A stretch of DNA of 64,000 nt. It comes from Bacillota bacterium (GTDB lineage: Bacteria > Bacillota > Clostridia > Lachnospirales > Lachnospiraceae). The stretch's first letter is position 1; each line of letters opens with the position of its first letter. The stretch spans positions 62,001 to 126,000 of the forward strand of contig JAEVYT010000011.1 of assembly GCA_023392615.1 (NCBI GenBank), in the 5' to 3' direction. The notes beneath the pieces are model-generated. The model was not told where the DNA came from. It was given only the letters and a program-made list of their open reading frames with translations, and made no database searches. A program made the translations under genes and the position numbers. Shown piece by piece: positions 26,230 through 34,052 of this stretch.

Positions 26230-27117
26230 ATGTTCGGGCTTTATTTTGGTAATTATTTAGTGGAAAAGGGTTTGATCAATACAACTCAATTTGAAGAAAT
26301 AATTCTTAAGCAACAACAAACAAGAGTTAAACTGGGTCTGATTGCTGTTTCAGAAAAATTATTAACCGCAAAGCAAGCGGAGGAAATCAATCAAATGCAG
26401 CGTAGTATGGACCGCCGCTTTGGTGACATTGCAATTGAAAAGGGATATTTATTAGAAGAAGAGGTAACTCATCTTCTCAATATGCAGGGGAATCCTTATC
26501 TTCAATTTGTACAAGTTGTTACGGAAAATAATATCTTAAATACGGATGAACTAAATCAATATATAGAAAGCTTTAAAGTAGATAACCAGTTTACTGATTT
26601 AGATATCGATGCTTTAAAATCCGGTGATATTGATCGAATTATTTCTATATTCAATGTAACTGACTCCTCTTTAATCAATCAACTTATCAGCTTATATTTG
26701 AGAAACTTCGTACGTTTTATCAACAGTGATATTATTATTAAAAAAATCACAAAGGTAAGTGAATATTCTTACTGCGCTCTCGCTTCTCAGAAGATGATTG
26801 GAGACCATGAATTCTTTATAGGAATTGCTTCCGCTGGAAATGAATTAACAACTATCGCAAGTCCATTCGCGAAAGAAGACTTCTCTGAAGTGGATGAAGA
26901 TGCATTTGATGCAGTATGTGAATTTATTAACTGCTGCAATGGTTTATTCGCTTCAAAGCTTAGTCACGAAGACACACAAATAGATATGACTCCTCCTCTT
27001 TATTATTCAGAGAAGAAGCTAACAACAAACGGAGATATCTATGTAGTTCCTATTATAATTAATGGTGCTCAGTCCGATTTACTGGTTGCAGTAGATAATC
27101 CGGTCGAGATAAACTAG
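26230..27117 (+). CDS. CheC/CheX-like phosphatase with N-terminal MshEN-like repeats
   Basis: A 295-residue protein of two parts. Residues ~1-90 are two to three copies of a GspE-N/MshEN-type repeat (FGNYLVEKGLINTTQFEEII, then Q; FGDIAIEKGYLLEEEVTHLL, then Q). Residues ~155-295 look like CheX: DAFDAVCEFINCCNGLF contains the E231-x-x-N234 pair used by CheC/CheX/FliY to dephosphorylate CheY-P. A single-domain CheY-like gene follows 13 bases later. This suggests a self-contained phospho-switch, not necessarily flagellar. Some MshEN domains bind c-di-GMP, but the arginine of that motif is not obvious here. AGGAG lies before ATG at 26230. Confidence 0.65.
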   Translation: MFGLYFGNYLVEKGLINTTQFEEIILKQQQTRVKLGLIAVSEKLLTAKQAEEINQMQRSMDRRFGDIAIEKGYLLEEEVTHLLNMQGNPYLQFVQVVTENNILNTDELNQYIESFKVDNQFTDLDIDALKSGDIDRIISIFNVTDSSLINQLISLYLRNFVRFINSDIIIKKITKVSEYSYCALASQKMIGDHEFFIGIASAGNELTTIASPFAKEDFSEVDEDAFDAVCEFINCCNGLFASKLSHEDTQIDMTPPLYYSEKKLTTNGDIYVVPIIINGAQSDLLVAVDNPVEIN

Positions 27118-27130
27118 GAGGGATATAATC

Positions 27131-27493
27131 ATGGCAAAGATTCTTTTGGTTGATGATTCGAAAACATCACGCAAAATTCTAAGAAGTATACTTGAAGAAA
27201 ACGGACATGAAATAGTTGGTGAAGCTGCCAATGGTGAAGAAGGTTACGGAAAATATAAAGAATTAAATCCGGATATTACAACCATGGATATTACAATGCC
27301 TGTAATGGATGGTTTGGAAGCATTAAAATCCATCGTTGAATATGATAAGAATGCTAAGGTTATTATGGTAACCGCTGCTGGTCAAAAAGCTAAGATGGTA
27401 GACGCTGTTAAATTCGGTGCAGCTGAATTCCTCGCTAAACCATTCGAGGCAACACAGATTATCGAAATTATTAATAAAGTTTTAAACTCATAA
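27131..27493 (+). CDS. CheY-like single-domain response regulator
   Basis: A 120-residue receiver domain with no output domain. Acidic pair D8/D9, phospho-acceptor D53 (TTMDITMPVMDG), T81 (VIMVTAAGQ) and K103 (LAKPFE) are all present. GGAGG lies before the ATG and the gene begins 13 bases after the CheX-like gene, so the two form an operon that ends at the strong terminator 27506-27571. Its output must be by protein-protein contact, most simply with the adjacent CheX-like protein. No kinase is adjacent. Confidence 0.93.
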   Translation: MAKILLVDDSKTSRKILRSILEENGHEIVGEAANGEEGYGKYKELNPDITTMDITMPVMDGLEALKSIVEYDKNAKVIMVTAAGQKAKMVDAVKFGAAEFLAKPFEATQIIEIINKVLNS

Positions 27494-27505
27494 TAAGACA
27501 TAAAC

Positions 27506-27571
27506 AATAAAATAAAGATAATAGGGTCGCTGCACAAACACGTGCAGCGACCCTGTTATCTTTATTTTATT
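27506..27571. terminator. Very strong bidirectional terminator
   Basis: A 30-bp near-perfect stem around a six-base loop, with GC-rich inner part GGGTCGCTGCAC / GTGCAGCGACCC and outer AATAAAATAAAGATAA / TTATCTTTATTTTATT. Confidence 0.9.
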
Positions 27572-27586
27572 GAATACACTTTAGGC

Positions 27587-27654
27587 AGTGAAGAATAGCA
27601 CAGGCTTCATAATAATTTTTTATAATTCTATAAGTAGTGAAGAATAGCACGGGC
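27587..27654. repeat. Two direct copies of a 19-bp motif
   Basis: AGTGAAGAATAGCACAGGC (27587-27605) and AGTGAAGAATAGCACGGGC (27636-27654), one mismatch, 49 bp apart, in an otherwise gene-free stretch from the terminator to the PspC gene (27572-27944). A CTATTCA at about 27664-27670 could pair with the second copy. I see no ORF here. It could be a dispersed repeat or a regulator site; only two copies are visible in the window. Confidence 0.55.
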
Positions 27655-27944
27655 ATGACCTCACTATTCATTTAGTTATAGTGTAATAAATGCAACACAA
27701 AAAGGAACTATAATGTAAATAACAATTCAGAGATAACATTCTCTCTACATAGATATAAGCAACAAATATTTAACGGCTTATTATGATGTTGATTGCATGC
27801 TGGCATTTATGTTAATTTCGCTATATGTTTGTAAATGAAAAGCCGAGGCTTCCCCTCGACTTTTCACTGTTTTCCTATGAAAATTATCTATTAGATACAC
27901 TTTCATATTTAAAATTAATTCTAGGATTATTAAAATCAACTTTA

Positions 27945-28130
27945 CTATACCTGATATGGCATAATTACGGCTGCTACGATATAAGCAAATACACCAATTC
28001 CTGTAAATCCAAATACTACCCATAATAAACGAATTACGGTCGGATCAATGTTCAGATAATCTGCTACTCCTCCGCACACACCACATAACATTTTGTTTGT
28101 ATTTGATTTATAAAGTCTTTTTGGTTCCAT
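27945..28130 (-). CDS. PspC-domain small membrane protein
   Basis: A 61-residue PspC domain: KRLYKSNTNKMLCGVCGGVA, then DYLNIDPTVIRLLWVVFGF, then a hydrophobic helix ending AAVIMPYQV. PspC-type proteins sit in the membrane and act in envelope-stress sensing; short ones like this are frequent next to PadR/DUF1700/DUF4097 genes in Firmicutes. It is the last gene of that operon, 25 bases after the DUF4097 gene. No C-terminal extension. Confidence 0.88.
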   Translation of the reverse strand: MEPKRLYKSNTNKMLCGVCGGVADYLNIDPTVIRLLWVVFGFTGIGVFAYIVAAVIMPYQV

Positions 28131-28155
28131 AATTATTATCTCCTTTCAAATTATC

Positions 28156-28998
28156 TTACTGGTTAAATTTTACATTTATTTTCCCTACACCGCAACCCAA
28201 TTTTATATTATTCTTAGCATCTTTTTGATTTATTATTTTATTGTTAATATTGTGATAGTTTGAATCACCTACTGTAACATTACCAACCTCACAGCTAACA
28301 TCATAGGAATAGTCGGATTCTTTTCCGTCTAATTTAAAATCCACATTACCTACTTTGTTTTTTATTACGTTGTCTCCCGTAATATCACCGGATACATTAA
28401 CATTTCCAACTTCACAGGACATATCAATATTTTTTGCTTTTATCTGATCAATTCTTATCTCACCAGCTCCAACGTGGTACCTAGAAGAATCTTTTACTAT
28501 CAGGTTCTTTACATAGAGTCTACCGGATTGTACATCTATGTCACTGGTACCCGCAATCAACTCCTCGGCATCCAGCTCTCCTGCCTTAATACTAACTTGG
28601 ATATTATCTGCTACAAATCCCTTTGGTATAGTAATCTCTATCGTATTTGAATTATCCCAATCAAAGATTCGGTTTACCGGAAACTTCCACCCAAATATAT
28701 TAACCTGTTCTTTCTTATTCTCTTTGATATACCAAGTATCATCTTTTATATAGGATTCTATTTCACTCTTTGCAACATTATCTGCTGTAATCTCAAATTT
28801 ATCACCTGTAACCACTTTAACAGCACGATAATCAATATCCATATCTATGCTTTTTACACCATCTAAGCTTTGATGAAGCGATGAAGTGGGTTCAACTTTA
28901 TGAAACCCGGACGTGGCAAATGCGATTATTACTAATACTATACCGAATCCAATCGCCATCAGTGCTATACCCAGCCATACTTTCATAAATGATTTCAT
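28156..28998 (-). CDS. DUF4097-family membrane-anchored beta-helix protein
   Basis: A 280-residue protein: one N-terminal membrane segment (WLGIALMAIGFGIVLVIIAF), then an extracytoplasmic DUF4097 (putative adhesin) region built of repeated short strands such as VSIKAGELDAEELIAGTSDI, VGAGEIRIDQIKA, CEVGNVNVSGDI and CEVGNVTVGDS. The start overlaps the DUF1700 stop by four bases (ATGA). In Bacilli and Clostridia these proteins partner with DUF1700 proteins under PadR control in envelope homeostasis. The exact role here is unknown. Confidence 0.85.
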   Translation of the reverse strand: MKSFMKVWLGIALMAIGFGIVLVIIAFATSGFHKVEPTSSLHQSLDGVKSIDMDIDYRAVKVVTGDKFEITADNVAKSEIESYIKDDTWYIKENKKEQVNIFGWKFPVNRIFDWDNSNTIEITIPKGFVADNIQVSIKAGELDAEELIAGTSDIDVQSGRLYVKNLIVKDSSRYHVGAGEIRIDQIKAKNIDMSCEVGNVNVSGDITGDNVIKNKVGNVDFKLDGKESDYSYDVSCEVGNVTVGDSNYHNINNKIINQKDAKNNIKLGCGVGKINVKFNQ

Positions 28999-29756
28999 GC
29001 TATCACACTCCTATTCTGAAAAGGCATTTTACATATATATACCACCCCTTTGAATATTGCGGGAATTACTGTTTTGCATAGGAATGTAGTTACCATTAAG
29101 AACAATATTCCTAATCCGAATAATATCATCCCTGAACCACATAATGCTATCCCAACAAACGGTACTGTAATTTCTGTCAAACCGGCGATAAACATTACAA
29201 TTCCGGTTATAAACAGAGCAACACCGGTTGCACCAAAACCAACTATAATTCCTAGCACAGTTGCTACAACCCCAATCAATACTCCAAAGGCGGACATGAT
29301 AAGTGGGAATCCAAAAATGCACAACCCAATAATTAATACTATTCTCATCCCATTATTATTCGCCTGGTTCTGTGCTTTAAAACCCTGCGATGAATTCTGA
29401 TTATTCTCAGAATGATTGCTACCTGTTTCGGTTTTCGCTTCTTGATTTTGCCCGTTGGCATTTGTCTTTTTACCACCCATTATTTCGAATTTTTCATCGG
29501 CATAGGTAGTATCCTGATAACCTTTTTCTGTAAAATATCCGCTGCTTTCACGGTCTACCTCATTCAAATTCAAATCTGCCTTTATTATTCCTGCCACCTT
29601 AACAGGCGAACCCAATTCTTTTAATATATCCTCTTCATGCTCTTCTCCGGCATCTTCGATATAACCATTATAGTAATTAAGAGCTTCTTCTCTTTCTTCT
29701 AAAGGGATATCGGACAATAAGCTTTCGAGTTCCTTCATGAATTCTAGCTTTGTCAT
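28995..29756 (-). CDS. DUF1700-family membrane protein
   Basis: A 253-residue protein. The N-terminal ~60 residues are the DUF1700 helical domain (MTKLEFMKELESLLSDIPLE, YYNGYIEDAGEEHEEDIL, LGSPVKVAGII). A hydrophilic linker rich in N and Q follows, then about four membrane spans. Its ATG starts directly after the PadR stop and its stop overlaps the next start, so the three genes are translationally linked. Likely works with the DUF4097 protein in the envelope. Confidence 0.88.
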   Translation of the reverse strand: MTKLEFMKELESLLSDIPLEEREEALNYYNGYIEDAGEEHEEDILKELGSPVKVAGIIKADLNLNEVDRESSGYFTEKGYQDTTYADEKFEIMGGKKTNANGQNQEAKTETGSNHSENNQNSSQGFKAQNQANNNGMRIVLIIGLCIFGFPLIMSAFGVLIGVVATVLGIIVGFGATGVALFITGIVMFIAGLTEITVPFVGIALCGSGMILFGLGILFLMVTTFLCKTVIPAIFKGVVYICKMPFQNRSVIA

Positions 29757-30074
29757 CTATTTCACTCCTTCAAAAATATTATTAATCTTTTTATAATAGC
29801 TTTCCCACTCGTCAACATAAAGTTTCAATTGAGCCAAGCCTGCGTCCGTTATCTTATAATACCTGCGGTTTCTTCCTCCGAATTCCAAATCATACACTTC
29901 CAAGCATGCTTCCTTCTGGAGTCTTCTAAGAACCGGATATAATGTGGATTCCGATATTTCAATCGCCAATCGAACATCCTGTGTAATCTTATATCCGTAA
30001 GTACCTTCCGGTTCTTTGGAAACAACAGCAAGCACAATTGCATCAAGCAACGCTGAACCGGTATTAAATACCAT
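29757..30074 (-). CDS. PadR-family transcriptional regulator
   Basis: A 105-residue winged-helix repressor: SALLDAIVLAVVSKEPEGTY, YGYKITQDV, SESTLYPVLRRLQKEACLEV, then GRNRRYYKITDAGLAQLKLY and a C-terminal dimer helix. AAAGGAG lies eight bases before ATG at 30074; the frame extends six codons upstream but without a ribosome site. First gene of the PadR-DUF1700-DUF4097-PspC operon. The dyad-rich promoter region suggests autoregulation. Confidence 0.93.
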   Translation of the reverse strand: MVFNTGSALLDAIVLAVVSKEPEGTYGYKITQDVRLAIEISESTLYPVLRRLQKEACLEVYDLEFGGRNRRYYKITDAGLAQLKLYVDEWESYYKKINNIFEGVK

Positions 30075-30133
30075 GCCAACAACTCCTTTCATTCACTTCA
30101 TTATATCTCAATTAATATTATTGATTTAACAAT

Positions 30134-30162
30134 ACTATACACCATATAATATTATATGTCAA
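30134..30162 (-). promoter_or_regulatory. Promoter/operator of the PadR operon
   Basis: On the minus strand TTGACA (30162-30157), 17-bp spacer, TATAGT (30139-30134). The spacer holds the palindrome ATATAATATTATAT, a plausible PadR site. Near-consensus, so regulation is probably by repression. Confidence 0.75.
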
Positions 30163-30274
30163 TATAGTAAGTCAAAGTATTTTAACCTTTAATTTCTTTT
30201 ACCAATAATGTGCATTCCAAAAGAATAAAAAACAAGAGCCGGTTACCCAGCTCCTTACAAATTGACTACTTCTT

Positions 30275-31582
30275 TTACCCCCGATAAAAGTTAGCCAAAA
30301 ACTCCTTATGTTCCTCAAGTATATCTTTTAACAGATTCAGTGCATTCGTATGACCATGAACCAAAGGATGATTTAATAATGCAAGATAAGCTAACTCCCT
30401 ATTTCCTGTCATTGCCGCCTTTATTGTTAACATCTCAAACTCTTTGATCAGATTTACTAGTGGCGCTACCGTTGATGGTATTGGGTCAGCTGATATTGCA
30501 TTAACCCCATGTATACTAATATGAGCATTCGTCTCCACTACCGCATCATATGGTAAGTTCGGTACTGCTCCTCTATTTACAGTGTTCACAATCTGCATAG
30601 AAGGCTCCGGATTTAATAAAGCGGATATCAAGTTTAAAGCTGCAGTTGAATATAAGGCTCCGCCACGTTTTTCAAGGAGCTTTGGTTTTTCATCTACTTT
30701 TTCATCCGAATAGATTTCAAAAAGTTCCTTTTCCACTAGTTTTACCAACTCACCTCTCGTGCCATTGCCCAGTTCAATATCCTTTTTGATATGTTCTAAT
30801 TTTTCCTGCTCAAACCAAAAATATTGCAGATAGGAGGTAGGCATTAGTCTTAAAGAATTAATTAATTCAGCAGAACCGGTTACATCAATTGTCTGATGCC
30901 CAAGACCCTTTGTAAAATATCCATCATAAAAGAGTTCATCAAATCGCGATACCCCGTTCACCAATACGTCCGTAACAAAGGATAGGTGATTTAATCCGGC
31001 CATCTTTACATATATTTCATCAGGTCTTTTGTTAAAATATTTACTAAATTCCCGTTCAATATTAATCGGTAAGTTACATAGTCCGACACATTGGATGTTG
31101 GAATACATATTAACTGCCTGAGTAACGATTCCTGATGGATTCGCAAAATTAATCAAATAAGCTTTCGGACAGATCTCTTCCATCTCCCGTGCAATATCCA
31201 CGATGACAGGAACTGTCCTTAATGCATTTGCAAACCCACCCGCTCCTGTCGTTTCCTGCCCGATCAGACCATATCGTAGAGGGATTTTTTCATCCTTAAT
31301 TCGTGCATCCAATCCGCCAACACGTATTTGTGTTACCACAAAATCTGCATTTACCAGAGCTTCCTTTCTATTGGTGGTAAGATACACATGCGCGTTATTT
31401 TGAACCTTCCCTAGCATACGTTTCGTCAGCTCCAATATAATGTTTGCATTCTTCATCCCTGCTTCTACATCAACAAGAGCAATCTCATATGTCTGAAACA
31501 CCTTATTGTTTATAATTCCTTCCAAAAGTTCCGGCATATAACTACTGCCGGCGCCGATTATAACAATTTTGATATTTTTCAA
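30275..31582 (-). CDS. Glycoside hydrolase family 4 (phospho-glycosidase type)
   Basis: A 435-residue NAD- and metal-dependent GH4 enzyme, cytoplasmic. IKIVIIGAGSSYMPELLEGI is the NAD motif; GQETTGAGGFANALRTVPV, INFANPSGIVTQAV, CVGLCNLPINIE (metal cysteine) and GLNHLSFVTDV (metal histidine) are family marks closest to 6-phospho-beta-glucosidases. The start codon is TTG at 31582 behind AGGAGG, overlapping the upstream stop as TTGA. The partner kinase gene suggests a substrate phosphorylated in the cell, not by a PTS. The exact sugar cannot be read. Confidence 0.88.
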   Translation of the reverse strand: MKNIKIVIIGAGSSYMPELLEGIINNKVFQTYEIALVDVEAGMKNANIILELTKRMLGKVQNNAHVYLTTNRKEALVNADFVVTQIRVGGLDARIKDEKIPLRYGLIGQETTGAGGFANALRTVPVIVDIAREMEEICPKAYLINFANPSGIVTQAVNMYSNIQCVGLCNLPINIEREFSKYFNKRPDEIYVKMAGLNHLSFVTDVLVNGVSRFDELFYDGYFTKGLGHQTIDVTGSAELINSLRLMPTSYLQYFWFEQEKLEHIKKDIELGNGTRGELVKLVEKELFEIYSDEKVDEKPKLLEKRGGALYSTAALNLISALLNPEPSMQIVNTVNRGAVPNLPYDAVVETNAHISIHGVNAISADPIPSTVAPLVNLIKEFEMLTIKAAMTGNRELAYLALLNHPLVHGHTNALNLLKDILEEHKEFLANFYRG

Positions 31583-32607
31583 AACCTTACCTCCTTTAAT
31601 TTCTGAAACACTTCCTCTTTTACTTCCTTATCTGTATGTCTCATAGCCTCAAAAACTCCTCCTATGACCGGAGGACTACAATTAATGATAATATCCGCAT
31701 TTGCAACTTTACTTTGTAACTCCAGCGTCAAATATTCTACATGCAGATTTGTACAGGCTTTAGAAAAAAGGCTCCCACTGAGTACCACAGGTACCGCTTC
31801 TTTCTCCATTCCAGCATGTATTATCTTGCCCGCTAACGCTTTGCCTATCTCCGTTCCCATGGATGAAACAATCTCTTGCGCAACTTCATCTCCAGACGCA
31901 GCGCATTCAAATACAATCTTGGGAATCCGATGAAGTTCTTCTTTGGAATAGCGATTCCACCCAACAATCTCTATAATATCCTCCATGCTCTCCTTGTCAA
32001 AAGCTTTCGGAATAACTCTAGTCAATATCGTTGATTTATCAGTGTGTTCATAGGCTCGAAATGTTCGATGAAGCGTCTCCTTCGCGATATTATCCCCTCC
32101 TCCAAAATTACCAGCCTCGTAGGATAGTGAAATCAAAATATCTTCTTCACCCAACTTATTTCTCACCGCAATATTATGGGAAGTACCACAGATAGACACA
32201 GCGCCATAATTCAATCTTGTTCCTGCTGCCAGTGCTACCCATGCATCATTTTTTATTAAGTAATTTTTATTCTGAAATATCGGAGATAGATTTTCATTTA
32301 ATATCTTAAAATCACATTCCAAGTCTGCGCCAGCAAGTCCAAGACAAGTATATGCAATATCCTCTATCGTCAATTTAGCTTGCAAAAGTAGACTTCGCAC
32401 CGCATCATTAATCAACACATATGTATTCTTTATTCCAATATTTTGATGATTGGTGTCACCGCATCGATAGTATGCAAGTACCTCTCCTTCTGAATTAGCC
32501 AGTATTGCTTCTGACTTCGTCTGCCCACCATCAAATCCAATATAATATTTCAATCTACTCGTATTTTTTGCTGAATCCGGAATAGTTAATAACTCATGCA
32601 AGTTCAT
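31579..32607 (-). CDS. BadF/BcrA-type sugar kinase (N-acetylglucosamine kinase-like)
   Basis: A 342-residue ASKHA-fold protein. Phosphate-1 motif YYIGFDGGQTKSEAILAN, then LGLAGADLE, GAVSICGTSHNIAV (phosphate 2), NFGGGDNIAKET, and PVVLSGSLF (adenosine region). This group includes GlcNAc and related amino-sugar kinases. GGAGG lies eight bases before ATG at 32607; five codons upstream belong to the ribosome site. First gene of the GH4 operon, divergent from the LacI gene, so it probably phosphorylates the sugar or glycoside that the GH4 enzyme processes. Confidence 0.82.
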   Translation of the reverse strand: MNLHELLTIPDSAKNTSRLKYYIGFDGGQTKSEAILANSEGEVLAYYRCGDTNHQNIGIKNTYVLINDAVRSLLLQAKLTIEDIAYTCLGLAGADLECDFKILNENLSPIFQNKNYLIKNDAWVALAAGTRLNYGAVSICGTSHNIAVRNKLGEEDILISLSYEAGNFGGGDNIAKETLHRTFRAYEHTDKSTILTRVIPKAFDKESMEDIIEIVGWNRYSKEELHRIPKIVFECAASGDEVAQEIVSSMGTEIGKALAGKIIHAGMEKEAVPVVLSGSLFSKACTNLHVEYLTLELQSKVANADIIINCSPPVIGGVFEAMRHTDKEVKEEVFQKLKEVRF

Positions 32608-32745
32608 ATATAATACCTCCACTTATATTTATGGCTAAACATTTACTTATTTTAAATAAGAAGGATTTATCCTCGATTTTTACCACACGCTACAATCTCG
32701 TTATTACTCTTTTAAAATTTTTATAAAATCAATGAAATTAAAGGT

Positions 32746-32774
32746 ATTTTATCATATGAAATATATCATGTCAA
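32746..32774 (-). promoter_or_regulatory. Promoter of the kinase-GH4 operon
   Basis: On the minus strand TTGACA (32774-32769), 17-bp spacer, TAAAAT (32751-32746). Operator 1 abuts its -35 hexamer. Confidence 0.7.
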
Positions 32775-32788
32775 TTAAACCGCTTTAA
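32775..32788. promoter_or_regulatory. LacI-family operator 1
   Basis: TTAAACCGCTTTAA, an imperfect palindrome with the central CG typical of LacI-family sites. It shares AACCGnTT with operator 2 and lies between the two divergent promoters. Confidence 0.6.
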
Positions 32789-32799
32789 CTTTATAACAC

Positions 32800-32828
32800 T
32801 TTACACACTGTATGGAATAAGATATAAT
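32800..32828 (+). promoter_or_regulatory. Promoter of the LacI-family gene
   Basis: TTTACA, 17-bp spacer, TATAAT. Operator 2 lies about 20 bases downstream of the -10 hexamer, where a bound repressor would block elongation or initiation. Confidence 0.75.
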
Positions 32829-32850
32829 ACAAGAATATACCACCAACTTG

Positions 32851-32864
32851 TGTAACCGATTAAA
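32851..32864. promoter_or_regulatory. LacI-family operator 2
   Basis: TGTAACCGATTAAA; matches operator 1 in AACCGnTT and flanking A/T. The centres of the two sites are 76 bp apart, compatible with looping. Confidence 0.55.
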
Positions 32865-32883
32865 TCATTCAAGGAGAATTAAT

Positions 32884-33927
32884 ATGTCATCAAGCATATA
32901 TGATATAGCCAAGAAAACCGGACTCTCTGTCGTTACGGTTTCCCGTGTATTAAACAACTATCCCAGTGTAAAGGAAGTCAATCGCGAGAAAGTACTTGCA
33001 GCAATGAAGGAGTTAAATTATGTTCCAAATGCCGCAGCCCGAAACCTGGCAAAAGGCAAAACAGGTATGATTGGATTGCTCATGCCAAATTATATGGATG
33101 CCTTTATGATAGATGTTATGTCCTCGGTTGAAGAAGCATTAAAAGATAGAGGATTGTTTCTTGCAATTTCAACTGCCTCCGATCTCCGTGCACTTGCTGA
33201 GACCGGGAATTTTATCGGAGATAGAGTGGATGGTTTGTTAATCATGAACCCATTTCTTGATTTGCACTTTATACAGGAGCTAAAAAAACGTGAGATTCCT
33301 ATGGTTTTTTTAGATCTGCACCAGATCAATGTTAAAGTTCCCACCGTGACAGTTGATAACTTTCAGGGCGGATATGACGCTACAGAAGTATTAATAAAAG
33401 GAGGAGCTCATCGGATTGCTCATATAACCGGCAATAATATATTCGAGAGTAGTAGGGAGCGAACTGAAGGGTATCTTCAAGCTCTTCGTGATTATAAAAT
33501 GCCCATTGATCCATCACTTATTATAGAAGGAGAATTTAAAGTATCCGATGGTTATGATGTTACAAAACAATGGATTAAGTCAGGTTCCATACCGGATGCG
33601 GTGTTTGCGGGTGATGATAATATCGCATTTGGCGTTCTGGATGCGGCAAGAGAATCTGGAATTGATGTTCCAAACACACTCTCCATTATTGGTTTTGATG
33701 ATCATCCTTTCACCGCACAACTACATCCTTCTTTAAGTACAGTTAAGCAACCAACGGAAGAGATGGGGCAATATGGTGTATCTCTTTTACTTGATATCAT
33801 TGATAAAAAATTAAAGAAAATTAGTAAGACTGTGCTTACACCTACTGTGATACAGCGTGACACCACCCTATTAAACGGCGACTCCTATAAAATAGTTTAT
33901 GAAAATCATTATAAACAAACAGACTGA
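32884..33927 (+). CDS. LacI-family transcriptional regulator
   Basis: A 347-residue sugar-responsive repressor. The N-terminal helix-turn-helix and hinge helix are SIYDIAKKTGLSVVTVSRVL and YVPNAAARNLAKGKT; the periplasmic-binding-like core has IGLLMPNYMDAFM, GGAHRIAHITGN, DAVFAGDDNIAFGVLDAARE and STVKQPTEEMGQYGV. AAGGAG lies before ATG at 32884; twelve codons upstream have no ribosome site. Divergent from the kinase-GH4 operon, with two matching operators between, so that operon is its likely target. Confidence 0.94.
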   Translation: MSSSIYDIAKKTGLSVVTVSRVLNNYPSVKEVNREKVLAAMKELNYVPNAAARNLAKGKTGMIGLLMPNYMDAFMIDVMSSVEEALKDRGLFLAISTASDLRALAETGNFIGDRVDGLLIMNPFLDLHFIQELKKREIPMVFLDLHQINVKVPTVTVDNFQGGYDATEVLIKGGAHRIAHITGNNIFESSRERTEGYLQALRDYKMPIDPSLIIEGEFKVSDGYDVTKQWIKSGSIPDAVFAGDDNIAFGVLDAARESGIDVPNTLSIIGFDDHPFTAQLHPSLSTVKQPTEEMGQYGVSLLLDIIDKKLKKISKTVLTPTVIQRDTTLLNGDSYKIVYENHYKQTD

Positions 33928-33949
33928 ATATATGTGTAAAAATATATAT

Positions 33950-34034
33950 AAAAGGAAAGGCTACGCTAACTTCCAATTACTTTCAGATACATAATATCTG
34001 AAAGAATTAATAGTTAGCATAGCCTTTCCTTTTT
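33950..34034. terminator. Large bidirectional terminator
   Basis: Outer arms AAAAGGAAAGGCTACGCTAA and TTAGCATAGCCTTTCCTTTT and inner arms CTTTCAGATA/TATCTGAAAG make one long hairpin between the convergent LacI and permease genes, with A- and T-runs at its ends. Confidence 0.85.
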
Positions 34035-34052
34035 ATTTTTTATAAGTGCATT

